Origin: Paenibacillus riograndensis SBR5
GTDB lineage: Bacteria; Bacillota; Bacilli; Paenibacillales; Paenibacillaceae
Reading direction: 5' to 3'
Assembly: GCF_000981585.1 (NCBI RefSeq)
Contig: NZ_LN831776.1
Coordinates: 4,261,187-4,325,186 of the forward strand
Length of the DNA stretch: 64,000 nucleotides
Shown: piece after piece, positions 34,031-42,635 of the stretch
How the letters are laid out: each line of letters starts with the position of its first letter
How positions within the stretch are numbered: the stretch's first letter is position 1
The notes under the pieces: model-generated
Told to the model about the DNA's origin: nothing
Seen by the model: only the letters and a program-made list of their open reading frames with translations
Database searches by the model: none
Made by a program: the position numbers and the translations under genes

Positions 34031-34891
34031 ATGACTCCTGAACATTATGACTTTAAAGCCGGATTCAATCTGCTGCCGGAGGAGCAGGACCTTGCCGTTC
34101 TGTTCAGCGGCGAAGGCAAACCTTATCCCGGCCATAAAATCGGCCCCTCCGTGCATGATTATTATCTGATCCATACCGTTTTGGATGGCGGGGGCAGCTT
34201 TCAGAGCAGCACGGTCACGCAGCAGTGCCGGAAGGGCGATACCTTTGTGATCTTCCCCGGTTCGCTTTTCAGCTATCAGGCGGATGAGCATAACCCCTGG
34301 CATTATGTTTGGGTGGCGCTCCAAGGCACAGCTGTATCCGGACTTCTCTCCGATATCGGCATTACGCGGGAGCGGCCGCTGTTGTACACAGAGAATACAT
34401 CCGAGCTGCACAGCTTGTACGAACGAATCCGTATATGCTTCAAGCAGTCTGCATATCCCCGCCTGGAAAGTCTGGAGGCCTCGGGCTGGACAAGGCTCCT
34501 GCTCCACCATTTCGGTCAGGACAACCTTGCCCTCCTGCCCGCCAGGCCAAAGGAACTGCCGGAAATCATCGACCGCCAGATTGACCAGGCTATCCGCTGG
34601 ATCTCGCTGCAGTTCCATCAGCAGATCAGCATTGATCATATGGCGGCTACGCTCGGTTACCATCGGGCGCATCTTTCCAAAGCTTTTAAACAGAAGACAG
34701 GTCTGTCCCCTAAGCAGTATCTGCTGAAAATGCGGCTGGACAAAGCTAAAAGCCTGCTCTCCGGCACGCTCACAATTGATCAGGTGGCTTCATCCGTCGG
34801 CTTCAACGATGCCTTGTATTTCTCCAGGCAGTTCCGCAAATTCAGCGGCATGTCGCCCAGTGAATACCGCGCGATGCTGCGGCAGGAATAG
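34031..34891 (+). CDS. AraC-family transcriptional regulator (MsmR-like)
   Basis: A 286-aa activator. The N-terminal cupin-like sugar-sensing domain (about 1-160) contains VHDYYLIHTVLDGGGSF, CRKGDTFVIFPG and PWHYVWVAL. The C-terminal pair of helix-turn-helices contains ISIDHMAATLGYHRAHLSKA and TIDQVASSVGFNDALYFSRQ, with FSGMSPSEYR at the end. It is divergent from the alpha-galactosidase gene (170 bp apart), typical of raffinose/melibiose control. AAGGTGGG precedes the start. Confidence 0.92.
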   Translation: MTPEHYDFKAGFNLLPEEQDLAVLFSGEGKPYPGHKIGPSVHDYYLIHTVLDGGGSFQSSTVTQQCRKGDTFVIFPGSLFSYQADEHNPWHYVWVALQGTAVSGLLSDIGITRERPLLYTENTSELHSLYERIRICFKQSAYPRLESLEASGWTRLLLHHFGQDNLALLPARPKELPEIIDRQIDQAIRWISLQFHQQISIDHMAATLGYHRAHLSKAFKQKTGLSPKQYLLKMRLDKAKSLLSGTLTIDQVASSVGFNDALYFSRQFRKFSGMSPSEYRAMLRQE

Positions 34892-34906
34892 ACTGGGCTA
34901 GCCTGT

Positions 34907-35521
34907 TTATACCGTGCGTTCTTTCTTCCGCCGCACCAGCCATAGAATGATCAGGATAACGACAGCTCCGCAAATGGCATAGCTTACCGGGCGCATGTAT
35001 TTTTCAACGATTGTCCAATTGTCTCCCAGCCGGTATCCCAGATAGACCAGCGCGATATTCCAGGGCAGAGAGCCAAGTGCGGTAAAAAAGATAAATTTCC
35101 CGGTCTTCATCCCGGCGATTCCTGCGGGCAAAGAGATGAAGGTGCGAATAAAGGGCAGCATTCGGGTGAAGAATACCGTGCTCTCCCCGTAGCGGTCGAA
35201 CCAGCGCTGGGACTGCTCCAGGTGACGGGAGTTAAAAAGAATATATTTCCCGTACTTCTCCAGCAATTTTCTGCCGCCATGCATCCCTACATAGAAAGCT
35301 GCAATCGAACCCATCAGATTCCCCAGCACTCCAGCAGCCACCACCTCTGGAAAGGATAACGTTCCTCTGGCAATCAGCAGCCCCCCGCTGAGCATGATGA
35401 CCTCGCTGGGAATGGGAATACAGGCGCTCTCCAGCACCATCCCGATCCAGATCCCCCAGATTCCCAGCGAACTAACAAGATTTAGAGCAGCATCAGTTAT
35501 AGCGTTCAATAATTGGTGCAT
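34907..35521 (-). CDS. DedA-family membrane protein
   Basis: A 204-aa polytopic protein. DedA motifs are ESACIPIPSEVIMLSGG (Glu in a re-entrant loop), GNLMGSIAAFYVG and FFTRMLPFIRTFISLPAGIAGM. Family members act as membrane transporters or undecaprenyl-phosphate/phospholipid flippases. It follows the two-component pair on the same strand 49 bp after the kinase stop, so it may belong to that operon and contribute to envelope homeostasis. Confidence 0.92.
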   Translation of the reverse strand: MHQLLNAITDAALNLVSSLGIWGIWIGMVLESACIPIPSEVIMLSGGLLIARGTLSFPEVVAAGVLGNLMGSIAAFYVGMHGGRKLLEKYGKYILFNSRHLEQSQRWFDRYGESTVFFTRMLPFIRTFISLPAGIAGMKTGKFIFFTALGSLPWNIALVYLGYRLGDNWTIVEKYMRPVSYAICGAVVILIILWLVRRKKERTV

Positions 35522-35570
35522 GCTATCCCTCCTTATCCTACCTTATTGCTCATCTCCCACTTCAGAACCA

Positions 35571-36989
35571 TCAATTGGGCTTAAGCCTCTGTACAATGGG
35601 AAAAGTGAGTGTTACCGCCGTTCCTTGCCCGGGCTTGCTGGCTATTGCAATGCTGCCGCCGTATTTTGCAACCAGGCGCTCAGCGATAGCCAGCCCCAGG
35701 CCGCTCCCCCCTTGTTCCCGGCTTCTGGACTTGTCCACACGATAGAAGCGTTGGAATACCAAAGGCAAATCCTTCTCAGGCACCCCAATTCCGCTGTCTT
35801 CAACACGGATCTGAACCTGTGACCGCACCACCATTCCATTCAATCGGATAGCCCTCAGCGATCCGGAATATTTTACAGCGTTGTCCAGAAGGATCAGCAG
35901 AATTTGCTCCAGATGATTCGGTAAAATGTGAATAACTACTCCATCCAGCTTATTCAAATTCTGTGTGAACTCGAAATCGGGATGCAGCAGGGCAAAATTC
36001 CGCAGGGTGTATTGAAGAGTGTCCTGAACTTCACATGGAAAGTCATGCGGATCCCTGCTCTTCTCTTCAGCCCGGGTAAGCTCCAGCAATTCATTGACAA
36101 TTGCTTTCAGCCTGCCTAATTCCTGTAGCGATACTTTCAGCGACTCTTCAAGAATCTCCGGATCATGTTTGCCCCAGCGGCTAAGCAGTGAAATATGACC
36201 CTCGATAATGGAAATCGGTGTCCGCAATTCATGGGAGGCATCCTGGGCGAACTGTTTCTGGTTGTAAAAAGAGGTTTCGAGCTGCTCCATCAGATCATTA
36301 AACACTCTCGCCAGCTGTGCCAGCTCATCATTATTGCTGCCCGGGACGCCCACCCTTTCCTGCAGGCCGTTCTGCTTAATCCTCATCATGGTGTCGCTTA
36401 ACGATTGTATCGGCCGCAGCAGCAGCCTGGACAGAAAGACGCCGCCGGCTGCGCTAATGACAATGGCCCCAAGCCAGCCGGCAATCATAACACCCAACAG
36501 CATATCGCTTAGTTGATCAGAGCTTTCCAGGTTGTTCACAATCTCAATCGTGCCGGTGAAGCTGGCTGTCCGCAGCGGACTTCGGATCAGCAACAGATGT
36601 TCTTCCTCGTGCCAGACACTGGTTGTATCGGTTTTAACAGCTGTCTGTGGCTGGACCCAATCCTCCGGCAGCTGATCTGATACCGTTAATATCGGGGTTC
36701 CATTAGCATTCAGTATACGGATCATCTGATGGCTCACATTGATGCTTTCAATAAAAGAGCGGCTGCCCGCAATCTTTCTATCCGTTCCGCTCTCTGCCCT
36801 GAAATACTCTTGGATTTCCTCCACATTCTTATGGACAGCCTTCTGCTCCTGATGGAACATCCAGTGGTTAATCACAAAATATTGCACCCCGTTATAACCG
36901 AGAAACAGCACGCACAGCAATACGGAGGACCAGATGGCCAGCTTCCAGCGGACCGACAGCCGTGATAGCAGCCCAGTAAGCCTGTTCAT
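35571..36989 (-). CDS. HAMP sensor histidine kinase
   Basis: A 472-aa membrane kinase: two TM segments (about 16-38 and 165-190) flank an extracytoplasmic sensor, followed by HAMP (LLLRPIQSLSDTMMRI), HisKA with phospho-acceptor in ASHELRTPISIIEGH, and HATPase (NAVKYSGS, DSGIGVPEKDLPLVFQRFYR, GGSGLGLAIAERLV). It overlaps the response regulator by 4 bp. An envelope-signal role is suggested by the neighbouring dedA-like gene but not established. Confidence 0.94.
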   Translation of the reverse strand: MNRLTGLLSRLSVRWKLAIWSSVLLCVLFLGYNGVQYFVINHWMFHQEQKAVHKNVEEIQEYFRAESGTDRKIAGSRSFIESINVSHQMIRILNANGTPILTVSDQLPEDWVQPQTAVKTDTTSVWHEEEHLLLIRSPLRTASFTGTIEIVNNLESSDQLSDMLLGVMIAGWLGAIVISAAGGVFLSRLLLRPIQSLSDTMMRIKQNGLQERVGVPGSNNDELAQLARVFNDLMEQLETSFYNQKQFAQDASHELRTPISIIEGHISLLSRWGKHDPEILEESLKVSLQELGRLKAIVNELLELTRAEEKSRDPHDFPCEVQDTLQYTLRNFALLHPDFEFTQNLNKLDGVVIHILPNHLEQILLILLDNAVKYSGSLRAIRLNGMVVRSQVQIRVEDSGIGVPEKDLPLVFQRFYRVDKSRSREQGGSGLGLAIAERLVAKYGGSIAIASKPGQGTAVTLTFPIVQRLKPN

Positions 36990-37657
36990 TTGCGGATCAC
37001 GTATCCCAAGCCGCGCAGGGTCTGTACGATGCTCGGCTCTCCGGGCGTGTCGATTTTGCCCCTCAAATAGCTGATATACACGTCAACTACTTTCATATCC
37101 ACCTCTGTTTCATAGCCCCATACCGACTCCATTAGCTTCTCACGGGTCATCACTCGTCCCATATTCTGCATCAGTACCAGCAGGATATCAAACTCGCGTT
37201 TGGTCAGTTCAAGCGCTTCTCCGCTTTTGGTAAGCGTCCGGCCCAGGGGATCCAACTGAAGATCCTGACATACCAGCAGTTGCCCCTGGCACAGTGAACC
37301 TGTTCTCCGCAAAAGCGATCTCATACGTGCAAGCAGTTCCTCTATCGCAAAGGGTTTGGCAATGTAATCATCCGCTCCGCTGTCCAGTCCGTTGATTTTA
37401 TCAGACAATCCGTCCCGGGCTGTAATTATAATGACCGGAGTTTGCTTCTCCTGGCGAAGACGCCGGCATAGCTCTATTCCGTTCAGCCCAGGAAGCATCA
37501 GATCAAGCAAAATCAAATCCCAGGCTTCCTCCAGAGCAAGCCTCAGACCAGCTAGCCCGTCCTGCACCAGTGTTACCGAATAAGACACATGCTGCAGCTC
37601 CAGCTCAATGAAACGGGCCAGATTCTTTTCGTCCTCAATCAATAATATTCTGTTCAT
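36986..37657 (-). CDS. OmpR/PhoB-family response regulator
   Basis: A 223-aa regulator with a receiver domain (LLIEDEKNLARF; phospho-acceptor in LILLDLMLPGLNG; IIITARDG; DDYIAKPF) and a C-terminal winged helix (LTKREFDILLVLMQNMGRVMTREKLMESVWG, VDVYISYLRGKI). The ATG at 37657 follows GGAGGGG by 8 nt; earlier in-frame codons are not well placed. It is translationally coupled to the histidine kinase. Confidence 0.94.
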   Translation of the reverse strand: MNRILLIEDEKNLARFIELELQHVSYSVTLVQDGLAGLRLALEEAWDLILLDLMLPGLNGIELCRRLRQEKQTPVIIITARDGLSDKINGLDSGADDYIAKPFAIEELLARMRSLLRRTGSLCQGQLLVCQDLQLDPLGRTLTKSGEALELTKREFDILLVLMQNMGRVMTREKLMESVWGYETEVDMKVVDVYISYLRGKIDTPGEPSIVQTLRGLGYVIRK

Positions 37658-37852
37658 AAGCCAATCCCCTCCGGGTAATTCCATTCATTCCGTTCCCTTG
37701 CATACAGGTACAACTAAGTGTAACTCCCGATCCTTAAAGAATCATTAATTTATGGATGATGGCTAGAAAAAGCCTACTGAGAGTGGCGTTTTGTATTACA
37801 CAACAAAGAAAGGATGATGATATAATGAATAATGAAACGGAGTTGATCTTTC

Positions 37853-38782
37853 ATGGAGCTTCTTAACCCAAGAAATGATTTTCTATTTAAACGCATCTTT
37901 GGCAGTGAAGAGAACCGCGATGTTTTGCTTGCTTTTCTGAATCGTACTTTTGCTGAAGCCGGAAAGCCGCCGCTAAGTGAGATTATCCTGCTTAACCCCT
38001 ACACCGAGAAAGACTCCCCCCGAGATAAACAGTCCATACTGGATATACGGGCCAGAACTACAGAGGGTGAGATCATCAATGTAGAAATGCAGTTGTTTAA
38101 TAAATACGATACTGAAAAAAGGACGTTATTTTACTGGAGTAAGCAGTACTCTGGACAATTACAGGAAGGACAGGCTTACAGCAGACTAAAAAGATGCGTA
38201 ACCATCAACATTTTGAATTATGCTTTTCTGCCAAACGATCTGTATCATAGTGTTTTTCATTTAAGGGAAGACCGGACTGGAATAGAGCTGATTGATGACA
38301 TTGAGGTTCACTTTCTGGAGCTTCCAAAGCTGGATGAGCAAGCCGTTTCCATCGAAGAAGGCGGGTTAGTGAATTGGCTGCTGTTCCTAAAGGGAGCTGA
38401 TCAATCTAAGTGGGAGGTGCTGACAATGAATGAACCTGTATTAAAGAAGGCAATGAATACGTTAGAATTTCTAAGTCAGAATTTGGAAGCACGCAGACAG
38501 TATGAAGACCGACAGAAGTATCTGCATGACGAAGCGTCCATGTATGAAGCAGCTGAGACAGCAGCAAGACGTGGGCGTGCTGAGGGTGAAGCCCAGGGAA
38601 TGGCTAAGGGAATGGCTAAGGGAATGGCTAAGGGAATGGCTGAAGGAAAGGCTGAGGGAGAAGCTGAAGCAAAAAAAGAAGTAGCCAGAAAACTGCTTGC
38701 TCTCAATGTCGATCTATCTGTAATCGCAGAAGCTTCAGGTTTATCAGAGGATGAGATAAAGGCATTAAAACCATTGCAGTGA
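37853..38782 (+). CDS. Rpn-family PD-(D/E)XK nuclease/transposase-like protein
   Basis: A 309-aa protein that begins ELLNPRNDFLFKRIFGSEEN, the Rpn/PF12784 N-terminus. Nuclease core is D-I-R-A-R-T..EGEIINVEMQLF, giving the D...ExQ pattern of PD-(D/E)XK enzymes, followed by KRTLFYWSKQYSGQLQEGQAY. Relatives promote recA-independent recombination and degrade DNA. The C-terminus carries GMAK x4 tandem repeats and a charged helix, then ALNVDLSVIAEASGLSEDEI. A 13-codon open frame (37825-37866) overlaps the start and may couple translation. Isolated gene with a hairpin after it. Confidence 0.85.
   Translation: MELLNPRNDFLFKRIFGSEENRDVLLAFLNRTFAEAGKPPLSEIILLNPYTEKDSPRDKQSILDIRARTTEGEIINVEMQLFNKYDTEKRTLFYWSKQYSGQLQEGQAYSRLKRCVTINILNYAFLPNDLYHSVFHLREDRTGIELIDDIEVHFLELPKLDEQAVSIEEGGLVNWLLFLKGADQSKWEVLTMNEPVLKKAMNTLEFLSQNLEARRQYEDRQKYLHDEASMYEAAETAARRGRAEGEAQGMAKGMAKGMAKGMAEGKAEGEAEAKKEVARKLLALNVDLSVIAEASGLSEDEIKALKPLQ
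38596..38643 (+). repeat. 12-bp tandem repeat in the Rpn gene
   Basis: Four copies of GGGAATGGCTAA (the last ends GGCTGA), encoding G-M-A-K units. Unit length is a multiple of three, so copy-number changes would keep the frame and only lengthen a flexible or helical linker. The flanks carry related GEAQ/GKAEGEAE codons. Confidence 0.85.
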
Positions 38783-38795
38783 AAAAAATAAAAAT

Positions 38796-38822
38796 AGAGC
38801 CAACCCATAGCGGTCGGCTCTT
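38796..38822 (+). terminator. hairpin after the Rpn gene
   Basis: AGAGCCAACC pairs with GGTCGGCTCT (one mismatch) 13 bp after the stop; only weak T enrichment follows. Confidence 0.6.
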
Positions 38823-38879
38823 CTTCACTAGGTCAACCCATCCAGGGACCTATCTCACTAAGATCAACAAAACGCATAC

Positions 38880-38911
38880 AAAAAGGAGCATCGGGGGAAA
38901 TGCTCCTTTTT
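38880..38911. terminator. bidirectional terminator
   Basis: AAAAAGGAGCA (38880-38890) and TGCTCCTTTTT (38901-38911) form a stem with A/T runs on both sides. It probably ends transcription of the GrpB gene on the minus strand. The 60-codon open frame running through it is rejected. Confidence 0.8.
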
Positions 38912-39070
38912 GCCTTGCAACTTCAGTCGGTTGAGGTGATCCTTGGGCTCAAATTGAAGCCCAAACTTATATCTATAATTTACCATCAAACTCACATAAA
39001 TACAAGTAATTCCTATCCATGGAATGAAAATGGTTAACTGGTGCATTTTCAGTATGGGATGCTGGATTAT

Positions 39071-39604
39071 TCAAATAATATATCCAGCCTTCCTCAGAAT
39101 AGAATGCACTACCTCTGTTTTCCCCTCGCAGTAAGCATCGATGTCATAGCGGAACTGATCGGCCAGCTTCAGCTTGACTTCCTCATATTCCCTGGCTGCT
39201 GCCGGGTTGAGCCTCATATAGTCCCGCAATGCGATATGCTCCAGATACCCTTTGCCATCCTTGGGGCATACATACAGATGATATTTCATGAAGCCGTCTT
39301 CCTGTTCACGCCGGAAAGCTTCCCTGCCCTCAATTCCAAGATCGCCCTGATGAACATATCCATATTGGCTTAACCTTTGAACAATCTCCGGGAAAACCTC
39401 GTAGCTCTCCATTACCAAGTCAATATCGATGATGGGTTTCGCCGACAATCCCTCGACGGAGGTGCTGCCGACATGTTCAGCAGCGATGATTAAATCTCCG
39501 GTGATTTCCAGTAAAAAGTCGCGCAGCCTGATGAATTCCTTTTTCCATGCAGGATCATATGGAACCACCTCGACAATTTTAGTTTTTTCAGCGATGTTCT
39601 TCAC
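39071..39604 (-). CDS. GrpB-family (UPF0157) nucleotidyltransferase-like protein
   Basis: A 177-aa protein with the GrpB nucleotidyltransferase core: EVVPYDPAWKKEF, HVGSTSVEGLSAKPIIDIDLVME (GS with the D-x-D metal pair), KYHLYVCPK and HIALRDYMRLNP. Biological role is not established; some members are fused to dephospho-CoA kinase. AGGGTG lies before the start at 39604. Monocistronic. Confidence 0.92.
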   Translation of the reverse strand: MKNIAEKTKIVEVVPYDPAWKKEFIRLRDFLLEITGDLIIAAEHVGSTSVEGLSAKPIIDIDLVMESYEVFPEIVQRLSQYGYVHQGDLGIEGREAFRREQEDGFMKYHLYVCPKDGKGYLEHIALRDYMRLNPAAAREYEEVKLKLADQFRYDIDAYCEGKTEVVHSILRKAGYII

Positions 39605-39774
39605 CCTCCTTGCGTTTATTTCTCAAATCGCCCAGGTTGTATTCGTAAATATATTATAGCAGCATCATTCACATGGATAATACCGCAAAGCCCCCTGTTC
39701 AAGATGGACTGGAAGCTTAGGATAAAATACAAAACACCGTCTCATACTAAGTTTCAGAGATGGAGGTGAACGTC

Positions 39775-39945
39775 ATGCCCAAAAACAGTGCAGATTCCAA
39801 GTACGACCGCGCCAATAACCGTGCGGATAAGAAAAACAATCAGCAGAATCACGATCATCTCACCGAGGAGCCTCAAATGGTGACCAACAATAAAGCCGCT
39901 GACTATGTGCCAAGCTTAAACGGAGTTACTAAAAATGAAACGTAG
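39775..39945 (+). CDS. small hydrophilic protein
   Basis: A 56-aa polar protein starting MPKNSADSKYDRANNRADKK, rich in Asn, Asp, Lys and Gln, with no hydrophobic segment; it is likely disordered. I do not recognise its family. GGAGG sits 8 nt before the ATG at 39775, better placed than an ATG at 39760. It has its own terminator. The composition recalls small spore-associated proteins of spore-formers, but this is only a resemblance. Confidence 0.7.
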   Translation: MPKNSADSKYDRANNRADKKNNQQNHDHLTEEPQMVTNNKAADYVPSLNGVTKNET

Positions 39946-39954
39946 TTAACAATA

Positions 39955-39997
39955 AGCTGCACTTTCGTCCGGCAATGACGCAGGTGCAGTTTTTTTC
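39955..39997 (+). terminator. terminator after the small protein gene
   Basis: CTGCAC (39957-39962) pairs with GTGCAG (39984-39989), with an inner CGTC/GACG stem, followed by seven T. Confidence 0.88.
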
Positions 39998-40111
39998 ATA
40001 GATGCGCGGGTTAGATCATATTCGACAATATTATTGAGGTCATAAGCAGGATTTTGTAGTAAAATTGAAGAAATATCCGTTTCTGGATCCTCTAACAGGA
40101 GGTGAATACGA

Positions 40112-40900
40112 ATGATCCAGTACGATATCATTATGGAGAAACTGCGCAGGAATCCGCTGAAAAATATCACCCTGCTCAAAATGCTGACTGCATATCACCA
40201 AGTAATGGACAGCTATCTTATCCAGCAGAAGGACAATTGGGGTATTCTGCTGCTGCTGCCGGCCGATGCTTTTGGATATGATCTTAGAACTTATCCTGAT
40301 GCTGATACAATTGTGCTCATGGACTACAACAGTCTGGAGGTTCTTCCGGCTCTGATTGAACGGCTGCCGAAGAATACACGTCTGGTCTTCAAACTTCAGG
40401 AAGAGCCAAGCATTCTCGGCCTATCGGAGCTTTATCCTCTGCATAAAGTCCGCCGTTTTTATTCCTATAGTGCTAAACCCGGGATGATCTTTACCAGTGA
40501 TGGGGATACAGTGCTAAGTGAACAGTTGGACGAAAGACTGCTTCCGCTATGGGCAGCGAATGGCTATTCCCGGGAGGAAATCATGCATTATTTTGAGGCG
40601 GGTGCTTTTTCCGTGTCTCTGTTTGAAGGCAATATTCCGCTGAGTACCTGCTTCGTTTTCCGCAATGAAGAACAAATATGGGAAATTGGAGGTGTGCACA
40701 CGGCGGAGGAAGGCAGAAGACAAGGATTGGCGCAGCGCGTGGTCCGCACAGCTTTATTTCATACTCTGCAAAGGGGCTATGTTCCCAGATACCAGGTACA
40801 GGACACCAATGTCCCTTCCATTCGCCTGGCGGAGTCCCTGGGACTGCAGCTTGCGGTAAAGCTTACCCACTGGATTAACTACATAGAACAGCCGATATAA
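40112..40900 (+). CDS. GNAT-family N-acetyltransferase
   Basis: A 262-aa protein; the C-terminal part is an FR47-like GNAT domain with GGVHTAEEGRRQGLAQRVVRTALFHTL (acetyl-CoA loop RRQGLA) and DTNVPSIRLAESLGLQLAVKL. The N-terminal ~130 aa form a separate, less conserved domain. AGGAGG lies 9 nt before the start. Substrate unknown. Confidence 0.9.
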   Translation: MIQYDIIMEKLRRNPLKNITLLKMLTAYHQVMDSYLIQQKDNWGILLLLPADAFGYDLRTYPDADTIVLMDYNSLEVLPALIERLPKNTRLVFKLQEEPSILGLSELYPLHKVRRFYSYSAKPGMIFTSDGDTVLSEQLDERLLPLWAANGYSREEIMHYFEAGAFSVSLFEGNIPLSTCFVFRNEEQIWEIGGVHTAEEGRRQGLAQRVVRTALFHTLQRGYVPRYQVQDTNVPSIRLAESLGLQLAVKLTHWINYIEQPI

Positions 40901-40991
40901 AGTAAAGACAAAATAAGCATCTCCGGTTGGAAAATATTATATAATACACTGGAGCATGGGTTCACACAAATTTTTTAAAAGGAGCTATTAC

Positions 40992-41345
40992 ATGAGTTAT
41001 CAACCGCCGCCATTTGGAAATCAGGAGTATTACACACCGCCACCCCCGCCCGCCAAGACGAACGGCAAGTCGATTGCCGCGCTGGTGCTCGGGATTTTGT
41101 CGGTAGTCACCCCTTATATCGGCCTATTATTCGGAATTATTGCCATTATCCTCTCCGCGATTTCTCTCAAGGAGATCCGCACCCGTTACGAGCAAGGCAA
41201 AGGCATGGCTATCGCCGGTCTGGTCTGCGGGATTGTAGGCACCATTATCTATGCGGTTATTATTGCGCTCATCATCGTTGCTGTTATTTTCTTGAACGAC
41301 TACGACGGTGGCTTCAATACCTTCAACAGCTTCAACAACATCTAG
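40992..41345 (+). CDS. DUF4190-type membrane protein
   Basis: A 117-aa protein with a Pro/Gln/Tyr-rich cytosolic start (MSYQPPPFGNQEYYTPPPPP), then GKSIAALVLGILSVVTPYIG, a second hydrophobic stretch, EIRTRYEQGKGMAIAGLVCG and a last TM helix. This matches the DUF4190 family of unknown function. The ATG at 40992 follows AAAGGAG by 7 nt. Has its own terminator. Confidence 0.87.
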   Translation: MSYQPPPFGNQEYYTPPPPPAKTNGKSIAALVLGILSVVTPYIGLLFGIIAIILSAISLKEIRTRYEQGKGMAIAGLVCGIVGTIIYAVIIALIIVAVIFLNDYDGGFNTFNSFNNI

Positions 41346-41363
41346 TAATTCTTATCTTTACAA

Positions 41364-41409
41364 AAGGAAGCAGAAACCGGTTTCGAAACCGGCAGCTGCT
41401 TCCTTTTTT
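41364..41409. terminator. bidirectional terminator
   Basis: AAGGAAGCAG and CCGGTTTC pair with GAAACCGG and CTGCTTCCTT, followed by T run. Lies between the convergent DUF4190 and response regulator genes. Confidence 0.92.
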
Positions 41410-41426
41410 ATATGCCCCTGAGCGCT

Positions 41427-42635
41427 CTATTGCGGCGGCGTTCCTTTGCTCAGCAAAATATTGATATTCTGCTGCTGGCGGTACTCTGTGGGCGTTAACT
41501 GGTATCGTTTGCGGAACATCTGGGTGAAATGCTTCATGTCCTGGTACCCCACCCGCTCAGCGATCTCCGCCAGCTTCAGCCGCGGATTAAGCAGCAGCAG
41601 CTTGGCCTGTTCCAGCCGCAGCGAAGTCACATACTCCTTGTAGCCCTGCCCGGTCTTTTGCTTGAACAGCTGGCTGAAATATGCCGGATTCAGGAACACC
41701 ACGGAAGCCATTTTCTCCAGCGACAGGTCTTCATAGAAATGCTCCTTGATATAATGCAGGGCAACATCTATCGCTTTTTCACCGCTCCCCTTCATCGGCT
41801 CAAGTTCCAGCACCTGTGATGCTGAGGCTTCTCTCATCCGCTTGACGACCTGCGGAACCGTGCTGAAATCGTGGCTAAGACCAGAGTGGATCACTTGAAA
41901 AGGAATTTTTAGATAGTGGGTAAGATGCTCCTTGACCTCACTCTGGAACTGCTGAATCGCCGCATCCTCCCGCAGGGTAATGAGGCCCAGCAGACTCTGC
42001 CGGTCATAGCTGACGACGAACCCGCGCCCGTGCAGCTCAATGAGTTCGGACAGCACATTCTCGACAATGAAATGCTCCAGCCGGATGCTTCTGTCCTCGG
42101 CATCCAGCTGCACCATCACCATATAGAAATGCTTGTAATCTTCAATGAAAGGCTCAATGTCCAGATTGCCGATATCCAGCCCTGAAGCCAAACGCTGAAA
42201 TACGCCTTCCCTCAAAAACCGCAGACTCGCCTTCAGCCTCTCGCCCTGCCTGGATATATCGTTGTCCTGCTCAATTTCAGCAGTCAGGTTATTGATCAAT
42301 TCCAGCAGCTTATTTTTGCCGATGGGCTTAAGCAGGTAATCCCTTGCCCCGAGACGTACCGCTTCCTGGGCATAAGAGAATTCGCTATGCGCCGAGATCA
42401 CAACCCATTTCACATAAGGATAACGGCGCTTTGATATTTTCATGAATTCAAGGCCGCTCATCCCCGGCATCAGAATATCGGTTAGAACAATGTGAATCCG
42501 CTGTTCTTCCATAATTCGGACCGCTTCTTCGGCTTTGGCCGCCACAAAAACCTGATGATCCGGACTAATCTGTCCGATAGTACGTCTGATGCCTTCACGT
42601 ATTACCCGTTCGTCATCGGCTACGAGAATATTCAC
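41427..42635 (-). CDS. AraC-type response regulator (YesN-like)
   Basis: A 402-aa regulator: N-terminal receiver (NILVADDERVIREGIRRTI; phospho-acceptor in VLTDILMPGMSGLEF; RDYLLKPIGKNKLLE), a middle linker, and a C-terminal AraC pair (DLSLEKMASVVFLNPAYFSQLFKQKTG; LKLAEIAERVGYQDMKHFTQMFRKRY; LTPTEYRQQ). It overlaps the kinase gene by 4 bp and follows the ABC transporter genes in the same direction. It probably activates that sugar transporter. Confidence 0.94.
   Translation of the reverse strand: MNILVADDERVIREGIRRTIGQISPDHQVFVAAKAEEAVRIMEEQRIHIVLTDILMPGMSGLEFMKISKRRYPYVKWVVISAHSEFSYAQEAVRLGARDYLLKPIGKNKLLELINNLTAEIEQDNDISRQGERLKASLRFLREGVFQRLASGLDIGNLDIEPFIEDYKHFYMVMVQLDAEDRSIRLEHFIVENVLSELIELHGRGFVVSYDRQSLLGLITLREDAAIQQFQSEVKEHLTHYLKIPFQVIHSGLSHDFSTVPQVVKRMREASASQVLELEPMKGSGEKAIDVALHYIKEHFYEDLSLEKMASVVFLNPAYFSQLFKQKTGQGYKEYVTSLRLEQAKLLLLNPRLKLAEIAERVGYQDMKHFTQMFRKRYQLTPTEYRQQQNINILLSKGTPPQ

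Noticed and set aside
33911..34672. Long frame antisense to the AraC gene
   Set aside because: The plus-strand AraC protein has clear domains and a ribosome site; the antisense frame has neither.
38864..39046. Minus-strand open frame of 60 codons
   Set aside because: Runs through a bidirectional terminator hairpin and lacks a ribosome site.
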